A DNA stretch of 7,885 bases from Bacteroidales bacterium (GTDB taxonomy: Bacteria; Bacteroidota; Bacteroidia; Bacteroidales; JAOZQN01), in assembly GCA_029938985.1 (NCBI GenBank), contig JAOZTW010000222.1, positions 1 to 7,885 of the forward strand, in the 5' to 3' direction. The position numbers were made by a program, and so were the translations under genes. The notes below the pieces were generated by a model. That model did not search any database. It saw only the letters and a program-made list of their open reading frames with translations, and was not told the DNA's origin. Below are positions 1-5,158 of the stretch, one piece after another. The first letter of the stretch is position 1. The number at the start of each line of letters is the position of its first letter.

Positions 1-52
1 TGAAATATTAGAATTAAAGTTTACCTTTGTAAATGAGCATTTTAATATTTCA
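1..52. repeat. Terminal direct repeat, left copy
   Basis: These 52 bases are identical to the last 52 bases of the window (7834-7885). The unit begins with TGAAATATTA and ends with TAATATTTCA, which are exact reverse complements, so it has 10-bp inverted ends. Because each copy is cut by a window edge, the true repeat could extend further. The identity may reflect a circular molecule, a contig overlap left by an assembler, or two genomic copies of a dispersed repeat. It contains no gene. The identity is read directly; its cause is inferred. Confidence 0.9.
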
Positions 53-90
53 AAGGTAACAAAGAAATTGATACTTGTGAAAAACGCTCT
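18..90. repeat. Right half of a dispersed repeat related to the element upstream of ftsZ
   Basis: Aligned without gaps to 4917-4989, about 50 of 73 positions agree by eye, far above what AT-rich composition alone should give. Shared landmarks are AGTTTAC, TTGTAAATGAG and the distal TTGTGAAAAACGC, which matches TTATGAAAAATGCC in the other copy. The matching left half lies at the other end of the window (7801-7885). If the two ends are joined through the 52-bp identity, TTTTTCACAA at 7801-7810 pairs with TTGTGAAAAA at 75-84, reproducing the inverted-end layout of the ftsZ-proximal copy. Confidence 0.6.
21..59. repeat. Short inverted repeat with 9-bp arms
   Basis: TTACCTTTG at 21-29 is the exact reverse complement of CAAAGGTAA at 51-59, leaving a 21-nt loop. 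The stem lies about 150 bp beyond the stop codon of the 180-residue lipoprotein gene on the minus strand. It has no clear T-tract, so I do not call it a terminator. Its right arm shares two bases with the right arm of the 10-bp inverted ends (1-10 and 43-52), so the two stems cannot both form fully as a simple nested fold. Confidence 0.6.
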
Positions 91-206
91 TTCATTTCTC
101 GTTCGGTGTCAACAACTCTTTAAAATCCTAATACAAAAACATCTGCATAACGAATAATAAAACTCTTTCTGTAGTTACTTATTTTTTCATTTTCACTTAA
201 TAATTT

Positions 207-749
207 TTATTTTTCTAATAATTCTATAAAATTAATTGAATAGAACGATATGTATCCTTTGCCCGATTCGGCTAATAATTCTTTCAAATAATCAAGGTAT
301 TCTTTTGATATTCCGCTCTCTTCATTTCCAGCTCCTTTTACAATACTTCCGTCGCATTCAATTTTGTACTGTTCGTCCATTTCATTAATTTCATCTGCTG
401 TTATTCTTTTTTCGTTCAAAATACCAGTTACCACTACATCGCTTCCTTCTAAATCGGCATCAAATGTTTCATTTGCAACCACTTTTACTGAAATAGTATC
501 AATGGGAGCTTCAAAAACGTGCATTTTTTTACCACCATGTGAGCAAATATGCCCAACAGTTCCTTCTATCTGAATAGTATCGCCAACATGTTTTTCTGCT
601 TCGTAGTCAAAATTAGGTATTGATAATTTTGTAAAAGTTTGTTTTACATCATCTTTTGTGCTATTTTCTTTATTATTATTTCGGTCTGTATTACATGCCG
701 AAAATATTACAAGAAAAATAAATGTTGCAATAAAAAGTGATTTTTTCAT
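207..749 (-). CDS. Putative lipoprotein with an OB-fold-like Cys/His domain
   Basis: The 180-residue product begins with a basic N-terminus and hydrophobic stretch (residues 4-18) ending in FSAC, which fits a lipoprotein signal peptide with lipidation at Cys19. A polar Asn/Lys/Asp-rich spacer follows to about residue 40. Residues 50-125 look like a beta-rich small barrel: 'GDTIQIEGTVGHIC' and 'GSDVVVTGIL' resemble the strands of OB-fold proteins. The block HICSHGGKKMH (67-77) holds His67, Cys69, His71 and His77, which could bind metal; similar 'CxHGGK' segments occur in Bacteroidota lipoproteins of unknown function. The C-terminus (145-180) is predicted helical. The gene follows rfbD by 185 bp in the same direction and need not share its transcript. 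The molecular function is not recognised; the OB-like and metal-binding ideas are inferences from pattern. Confidence 0.75.
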   Translation of the reverse strand: MKKSLFIATFIFLVIFSACNTDRNNNKENSTKDDVKQTFTKLSIPNFDYEAEKHVGDTIQIEGTVGHICSHGGKKMHVFEAPIDTISVKVVANETFDADLEGSDVVVTGILNEKRITADEINEMDEQYKIECDGSIVKGAGNEESGISKEYLDYLKELLAESGKGYISFYSINFIELLEK

Positions 750-934
750 AAGTTTAAAGTTTAAATTATTAATTGTTTCATAAAGAAAAGAAATTCAGTT
801 GAAATTAAATTGAGATTCGATTGAATTTCGGTAGTTTATTATTTTAAATGTTTCTGTTGTTTGGCTGTTAGTTTCTTTAAATTTTTAAATGCCTAAGTGA
901 AAAATGAAAAAATAAGTTGCTCCAAACTACACCT

Positions 935-1801
935 TTATTTCTTTTTCACTAAACAATTTTTCAGACTTTCTGACCAGTGAGGAATTGAAATATTAAATGT
1001 ATTTTTTATTTTTGATTTATTCAAAACGCTAAAATTTGGTCGTTTTGCAGGTGTAGGAAAATCTATTGTTTCTATGGGAGATACCTTACAATTAATTTTT
1101 GTGATTTTAAAAATTTCAATTGCAAAATCGTACCAAGAACAAACCCCTTCGTTGGAATAATTATAAATTCCGTTTACAAAGTTTTTTTCATTTTTATTTG
1201 AAAGTTGAATAATATTTAGAATAGTTTCAGCTAAATCTTTAGCATAAGTTGGTGTACCAATCTGATCGAATACTACTCCCAAATTATCTCGTTCTTTCCC
1301 AAGCCTAATAATAGTTTTTACAAAGTTATTTCCATAAGAAGAATACAACCATGATGTTCTAATTATTATATTATCTGGATTTTTTTGTAATTCTTGTTCT
1401 CCTGCAAGTTTGCTTTTTCCATAAATTGATTGTGGCAATGTTGGATTGTCTTCTTTATAGGGACTAAAACTTTCACCATCATATACATAATCCGTTGAAA
1501 TATGAATAATTGGAATTTTTTTCTTTAAAGATATTTCTGCAAGATTTTTAACACCTATAATATTTATTTTGTTTGTAAGCTCTTCTTCCGATTCTGCTTT
1601 ATCTACCGCTGTATATGCAGCACAATTTACAATAAAATTAATTTTATTGTCTTCAAAAAATTGAATAATTTGTTTTTTATTAGAAATATCCAAGTTATCA
1701 ATATCTGTAAAAATAAACTTTAATTCTTTATAGTTAGTTGATAATTCATAAATTTCACTTCCAAGTTGACCTTTGGAGCCTGTTACTAAAATATATTCCA
1801 T
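935..1801 (-). CDS. rfbD: dTDP-4-dehydrorhamnose reductase (RmlD)
   Basis: RmlD catalyses the last step of dTDP-L-rhamnose synthesis, the NAD(P)H-dependent reduction of dTDP-4-keto-L-rhamnose, in the cytoplasm. The 288-residue length is normal for the family. The N-terminal Rossmann nucleotide-binding loop is GSKGQLG at 8-14. The short-chain dehydrogenase active site is visible as STDYVYDG (102-109, with Thr103) and the YxxxK pair Tyr127/Lys131 in 'SIYGKSKLAGE'. Other family blocks are RTSWLY (148-153), DQIGTPT (179-185) and the substrate-side 'PAKRPNFSVL' (251-260). The protein looks intact. It lies 113 bp downstream of rfbC, which supplies its substrate, and probably shares a transcript with it. 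The rfbA and rfbB genes for the first two steps are not in the window. Confidence 0.96.
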   Translation of the reverse strand: MEYILVTGSKGQLGSEIYELSTNYKELKFIFTDIDNLDISNKKQIIQFFEDNKINFIVNCAAYTAVDKAESEEELTNKINIIGVKNLAEISLKKKIPIIHISTDYVYDGESFSPYKEDNPTLPQSIYGKSKLAGEQELQKNPDNIIIRTSWLYSSYGNNFVKTIIRLGKERDNLGVVFDQIGTPTYAKDLAETILNIIQLSNKNEKNFVNGIYNYSNEGVCSWYDFAIEIFKITKINCKVSPIETIDFPTPAKRPNFSVLNKSKIKNTFNISIPHWSESLKNCLVKKK

Positions 1802-1914
1802 TAAATTTATTTTTGAAATTGAATAATCTTTGATGCCTTTTTAAAATGCCAATTTTTTTCACATTTATAATTTAAAAGTTTTGAATTTTATTTGTTGAAA
1901 AATCCCAATTTTTT

Positions 1915-2478
1915 TTATAAATTTGTAGTTGAATTAAACTTAACACAATTTTCAAAACTTGGGCTTTTTTTATCTTTTTCAGAAATAATATGATTGTTAA
2001 TATCTATTCTCCAATCAATTCCAAGTTTTGGGTCGTTGTATTGTAACGCTCTTTCGTATTGTGAGTTATAGAAATTATCACATTTATACAATACTTCTGC
2101 ATACTCACTCAACACCGAAAAACCATGAGCAAATCCTTTAGGAACTAAAAATTGAACTTTATTTTCGTCTGATAATTCTATTGAGTAATGTTGTCCAAAA
2201 GTTTTAGAATTTTTACGTATATCTACAACAACATCTAAAATCTTACCACGCAAAACTCTCAATAATTTTGTTTGTGCATAAGGTTCAATTTGATAATGCA
2301 ATCCTCTAATTACTCCATACAACGATTTTGATTGATTATCTTGTACAAAATTATAAAATATTTTATTTTCTTCAAGTTTATTTTTGTTATAACTTTCAAA
2401 AAAGTAGCCTCTGTTATCTTCAAAAATTCTTGGTTTAAGAATCAATAATCCTTCAAAATTTGTTTTAATTACTTTCAT
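1915..2478 (-). CDS. rfbC: dTDP-4-dehydrorhamnose 3,5-epimerase (RmlC)
   Basis: RmlC converts dTDP-4-keto-6-deoxy-D-glucose to dTDP-4-keto-L-rhamnose, the third step of dTDP-L-rhamnose synthesis, as a cytoplasmic cupin-fold dimer. The 187-residue length is typical. The family signature 'GVIRGLHYQ' carries the catalytic His61; 'VPKGFAHGF' (112-120) carries the second conserved His118; 'EVLYKCDNFY' places the active-site Tyr at 131; 'NDPKLGIDW' (148-156) and 'SEKDKKSPS' (166-174) complete the sheet, with Asp169 at the place of the His-Asp dyad partner. The start codon lies inside the end of lspA, giving a 14-bp overlap and suggesting translational coupling. Its product feeds RfbD directly. The last dozen or so residues beyond the conserved core are poorly conserved, which is ordinary. 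No key residue is missing. Confidence 0.96.
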   Translation of the reverse strand: MKVIKTNFEGLLILKPRIFEDNRGYFFESYNKNKLEENKIFYNFVQDNQSKSLYGVIRGLHYQIEPYAQTKLLRVLRGKILDVVVDIRKNSKTFGQHYSIELSDENKVQFLVPKGFAHGFSVLSEYAEVLYKCDNFYNSQYERALQYNDPKLGIDWRIDINNHIISEKDKKSPSFENCVKFNSTTNL

Positions 2479-3145
2479 TTTCAGTTTTTATTAGTTTGGC
2501 TTCATTTTCTTCAATCTTTTTAAAAAAACGTCTTCCAAAAATAAGTATCATTGCCACACCTATTGTAACAAATGAATCAGCAATATTAAAAATAGGTCTA
2601 AAGAAAATTAACTTATCTCCTCCCTTATATGGTATCCAACTTGGATAGTTACCTTCAATCATTGGAAAATACAACATATCAACTACTTCTCCTTGTAGGA
2701 ATTTTCCATAACCTCCACCTTTAGGGAACAGTTCGGCAATATCTACACTTGTTCTTCCAGATTCAGAAAAAATTAACCCATAAAACGCACTATCTATCAT
2801 GTTCCCAGTTGCTCCAGCAAGAATAAAAGATAAACTCAATATATAACCAAATGGAGCTTTATTTTTACACATTTTAAAAATATACCAAGTTATGGCTGCA
2901 ATTGCCAGTAGTCTGAAAATACTTAAAAGAGTTTTTCCTAACTCTGGCGATAAAAAAGGCAGAACCCAACCAAAAGCCATTCCTTTGTTTTCAATAAAGT
3001 ACAATTGAGCTTGTTTAAAACCCCACTCCCAATCTTCAAAACTATTTTCGCCAATAAACATGTGAGTTTTTATCCAAATTTTTAATACTTGGTCTAATAT
3101 TAAAATAATTATTACAATTATTATAGATTTTTTGAAATTTGACAT
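2465..3145 (-). CDS. lspA: Lipoprotein signal peptidase II (LspA)
   Basis: LspA is the inner-membrane aspartyl protease that removes the signal peptide from diacylglyceryl-modified prolipoproteins. The 226-residue chain shows four hydrophobic segments: about 8-24, 74-91, 99-116 and 190-204. Conserved blocks are 'LDQVLKIWIK' (17-26), 'IENKGMAFGW' (51-60), 'GATGNMIDS' (111-119) with catalytic Asp118, 'GEVVDMLYF' (152-160) and 'FNIADSFVTIG' (186-196) with catalytic Asp190. It is longer than the roughly 160 residues of proteobacterial LspA because of an insert at about 121-150 and an extended tail, both normal in Bacteroidota. The Arg that usually follows Asp118 is Ser here. The lipoproteins encoded at 207-749 and 7205-7753 would be its substrates. 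It overlaps rfbC by 14 bp and follows ftsZ across a large fold-back sequence. Confidence 0.95.
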   Translation of the reverse strand: MSNFKKSIIIVIIILILDQVLKIWIKTHMFIGENSFEDWEWGFKQAQLYFIENKGMAFGWVLPFLSPELGKTLLSIFRLLAIAAITWYIFKMCKNKAPFGYILSLSFILAGATGNMIDSAFYGLIFSESGRTSVDIAELFPKGGGYGKFLQGEVVDMLYFPMIEGNYPSWIPYKGGDKLIFFRPIFNIADSFVTIGVAMILIFGRRFFKKIEENEAKLIKTENESN

Positions 3146-3187
3146 TTACAATAAAATTTATTATTTGTTTCTTTTTTACAATAAATT

Positions 3188-3334
3188 AGGCATATTAAAA
3201 TAAATAATTGACGATTTAAATGAAGTTATTTTTGTTTTATCTTTCAATAAATATCATAATATTTGCATGCTTATTGAAGAAGATAAAGCCAAAAGAACAA
3301 GTTTAAATCGTTAATTATTTGTTTTAATATGCCT
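3188..3334. repeat. 147-bp fold-back element (near-perfect palindrome) between ftsZ and lspA
   Basis: The outer arms, 3188-3220 and 3302-3334, are 33 bp each and complementary at 31 positions, beginning AGGCATATTAAAA on both strands. Pairing continues inward: 3225-3250 against 3271-3298, with three mismatches and a 2-nt bulge, leaving a 20-nt AT-rich loop at 3251-3270. In a minus-strand transcript this would form a hairpin with arms of about 63 nt, starting 7 nt after the ftsZ stop codon and ending about 42 nt before the lspA start. It could act as an RNA processing, stability or termination structure, or be a miniature inverted-repeat element. No clean T-tract follows it, so a classic terminator is not favoured. 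No open frame of note lies inside. Confidence 0.9.
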
Positions 3335-3341
3335 TATATAT

Positions 3342-4823
3342 TTAATCTTCTAATTTATATTTAGAAACTTTAGATTTATCTAATTCCACAAAATCAAGTT
3401 TCATTTTTCTTCTTTTGTAAGCAGGAATACTTTCTAAATAATCCAGTTTTTTATTATCGTTATAATCAATAGCTATTCTTTTTCTGCGTTCTCTTAATTT
3501 TTCTATTTCAATAAAATCCATTTCAGAATGTTCGTTCAAAATAATATTTTTAGTATTATTTTCAACCTTCTCTTTTTCTTGTTTTTCAATTACATGAAAT
3601 TCATTTTTATCAGGTTTTTTAGATGTGTTATTAATAATTGCTTTTTCTGCATTCTTCTTTGCTTCTTTTTTTAATTCAGCTTCTTTTTTCAATTCTTCTT
3701 CTTTTTCCAATTCTTCTTCTTTTTTCAATTCTTCTTCTTTTTTCAATTCCTCTTCTTTTTCATCTAATATTTCTTCAACTTTTATTTTATCATTATTTAG
3801 GTTATGAATTGCTTTAATCTTTTGTTTTTTATTATACAAACCATGTATAACATCTGTATCAAAACCCGTAGCAACAACAGTAACGCTAATACTGTTTTCT
3901 AACTCAGGATTTGTGGTATTTCCCCAAATAAGGTCAGCAGTGTTTCCTGAAGCCTCCTGTACATAGTCATTTATAGCTCCAATTTCATCCATAGTAATCT
4001 CTTCTGTACCCGAAATAATATTTAATAATAAGTTTTTTGCTCCTTTTATATCATTATTATTTAGAAGAGGTGAATTTAATGCGTCTTTAACTGCATTTAT
4101 GGCTCTATCTTCGCCTTCGGCATAGCCAGTCCCCATAATTGCAATGCCACTATCGCTCATAACTGTTTTGACATCAGCAAAATCAACGTTAATATATCCA
4201 TGTACAGTTATAATTTCTGCAATACCTTTTACAGCAATAGTTAGTATATCGTCTGCTTTTCCAAAAGCGTTGGAAAGCGTAAGGTCTCCATAAACTTCTC
4301 TTAACTTTTCATTATTAATAACCAATAGAGAGTCAACATGTTTACTCAATTGTTCAACACCTTCTATGGCTTGTTTTATTCGTCTTTGACCCTCGTGGCG
4401 AAATGGTATTGTAACAATTGCAACAGTAAGCAAACCAAGTTGTTTTGCCGCTTCGGCAATTATTGGTGCTGCACCCGTTCCTGTGCCACCTCCCATACCA
4501 GCCGTAATAAATACCATTTGAGAACCATCATCCATTATTTTAATGATTTCTTCAATAGTTTCAACTGCGGCTTCTTTACCATGTGCAGGAACATTACCTG
4601 CTCCCAAGCCTTTGGTTAATGTTGCACCAAGTTGGATTCTTGTTGTTATTGGACTGTTTCTTAAAGCTTGAGCATCTGTATTGCAGATAATAAAATCTAC
4701 ATCTTGGATACCTTCTTTATACATGTTGTTTACAGCGTTTCCACCTCCACCTCCAACTCCAATTACTTTTATTATGGACTGGTCAACAATTGGTAAGTCA
4801 AAAGGCATTAATTCGTTAGACAT
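3342..4823 (-). CDS. ftsZ: Cell division protein FtsZ, with charged repeat linker
   Basis: FtsZ is the tubulin-like GTPase that forms the cytokinetic ring. In the 493-residue product the GTPase core spans about 16-330. It has GVGGGGGNAVN (22-32), the tubulin signature GMGGGTGTG (109-117), 'FRHEGQRR' (141-148), 'HVDSLLVINNEKL' (162-174) and the T7 loop NVDFADVKTVM (212-222) with catalytic Asp214 and Asp217. The segment usually written GLGAGxNPE reads GLGAGNVPA (72-80), a small deviation. The linker (about 335-460) is unusually acidic and basic; residues 355-384 are five Glu/Lys hexads, then more Lys/Ala/Glu. The conserved C-terminal peptide is SIPAYKRRKMKLD (465-477), followed by an extra tail ending in KVSKYKLED, as in Bacteroidota. 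No ftsA or ftsQ lies upstream; the gene is instead bracketed by two inverted-repeat sequences. Confidence 0.98.
   Translation of the reverse strand: MSNELMPFDLPIVDQSIIKVIGVGGGGGNAVNNMYKEGIQDVDFIICNTDAQALRNSPITTRIQLGATLTKGLGAGNVPAHGKEAAVETIEEIIKIMDDGSQMVFITAGMGGGTGTGAAPIIAEAAKQLGLLTVAIVTIPFRHEGQRRIKQAIEGVEQLSKHVDSLLVINNEKLREVYGDLTLSNAFGKADDILTIAVKGIAEIITVHGYINVDFADVKTVMSDSGIAIMGTGYAEGEDRAINAVKDALNSPLLNNNDIKGAKNLLLNIISGTEEITMDEIGAINDYVQEASGNTADLIWGNTTNPELENSISVTVVATGFDTDVIHGLYNKKQKIKAIHNLNNDKIKVEEILDEKEEELKKEEELKKEEELEKEEELKKEAELKKEAKKNAEKAIINNTSKKPDKNEFHVIEKQEKEKVENNTKNIILNEHSEMDFIEIEKLRERRKRIAIDYNDNKKLDYLESIPAYKRRKMKLDFVELDKSKVSKYKLED
3672..3761 (-). repeat. In-frame tandem array, five 18-bp units, in the ftsZ linker
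   Basis: Five consecutive 18-bp units starting at 3672, 3690, 3708, 3726 and 3744 (plus strand, type CAATTCTTCTTCTTTTTT) differ by only a few bases. On the minus strand they encode the hexads EKEEEL, KKEEEL, KKEEEL, EKEEEL and KKEAEL, residues 355-384 of FtsZ. Eighteen bases is a multiple of three, so gain or loss of a unit keeps the frame and only changes linker length. The Glu/Lys spacing suits a stable single alpha helix or a coiled coil. Confidence 0.93.
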
Positions 4824-4857
4824 AATTTTTTCGGGTTTTATTTTGTTTTTACTTTGG

Positions 4858-4994
4858 ATATTTTGGCGTTTTTCATAAGTGTAAAGTACAAGGCATTTTT
4901 ATTTTTTAAATACCGCAGTTTACTATTGTAAATGAGGATATTAAAATAATCAAAATAACGCAGTAATTTGCATTTATGAAAAATGCCAAAATAT
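4858..4994. repeat. 137-bp element with 21-bp inverted ends upstream of ftsZ
   Basis: The arm at 4858-4878 and the arm at 4974-4994 are reverse complements at 20 of 21 positions, the one difference being compatible with a G-U pair in RNA. Between them are 95 bp, including two CGCAGT copies (4914-4919 and 4959-4964). The element starts 34 bp upstream of the ftsZ start codon, so it lies in the promoter or leader region. The central and right parts resemble 18-90 of this window, and the left part resembles 7801-7858. The size, inverted ends and lack of coding content fit a miniature inverted-repeat element, but no matching transposase or target duplication is seen. Confidence 0.8.
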
Positions 4995-5158
4995 TATTTT
5001 AAAAATTCATTTTCGTAATTGGAAAATAATAAGTTCGTAAACCGATAGATTTGTTTGTTAGTTCTATGACTTAAAACTTTATTTTCTGAAAAAATTGAAA
5101 TAATGACACAGTTTCTAAAGTTATTTTTTGACAATTCCTTAAGGATAACTCTATCTTT
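4995..5158. other. AT-rich gap between the ftsZ-upstream element and the DUF4153-like gene
   Basis: This is the remainder of a 335-bp non-coding stretch. I see no gene or RNA here. Close to the stop codon of the membrane-protein gene is the 10-bp palindrome TCCTTAAGGA (5136-5145), flanked by AGTTAT (5119-5124) and ATAACT (5145-5150). This could be a weak fold after that gene, but it is not convincing as a terminator. A promoter for ftsZ may lie here or within 4858-4994; no clear match to the Bacteroidota TAnnTTTG motif was found. Confidence 0.5.

Noticed and set aside
364..573. Plus-strand open frame of 69 codons inside the 180-residue lipoprotein gene
   Set aside because: It lies opposite a gene with a clear signal peptide and its Ser/Thr-rich translation matches nothing recognisable.
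885..910. Possible third degenerate copy of the dispersed repeat (AAATGCCT then AAGTGAAAAATG)
   Set aside because: Only two short words agree with the other copies and the sequence between them does not align; AT-rich chance matching is enough to explain it.
3145..3185. 11-bp direct repeat (TTTACAATAAA at 3145-3155 and 3175-3185) as a target-site duplication of the fold-back element
   Set aside because: Both copies lie on the same side of the element, and the other side (3335-3345) does not match, so they do not flank it.
3625..3807. Plus-strand Ser/Phe-rich open frame, and the idea that the 18-bp array is a CRISPR or satellite
   Set aside because: The frame is the complement of the Glu/Lys hexads of FtsZ, and the units are adjacent with no spacers, so it is a coding tandem repeat.
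4338..4619. Plus-strand open frame of 93 codons inside ftsZ
   Set aside because: It is antisense to the conserved GTPase core, and its Cys/Asn/Phe-rich translation has no protein-like features.
4681..4878. Plus-strand open frame across the start of ftsZ
   Set aside because: Most of it is antisense to the glycine-rich nucleotide-binding loop, whose complement yields the poly-Pro run; the rest runs into the non-coding repeat.
5119..5150. Terminator after the DUF4153-like gene
   Set aside because: The outer stem is only 6 bp with a 20-nt interior and no proper T-tract on the minus strand; the inner TCCTTAAGGA is self-complementary with no loop.
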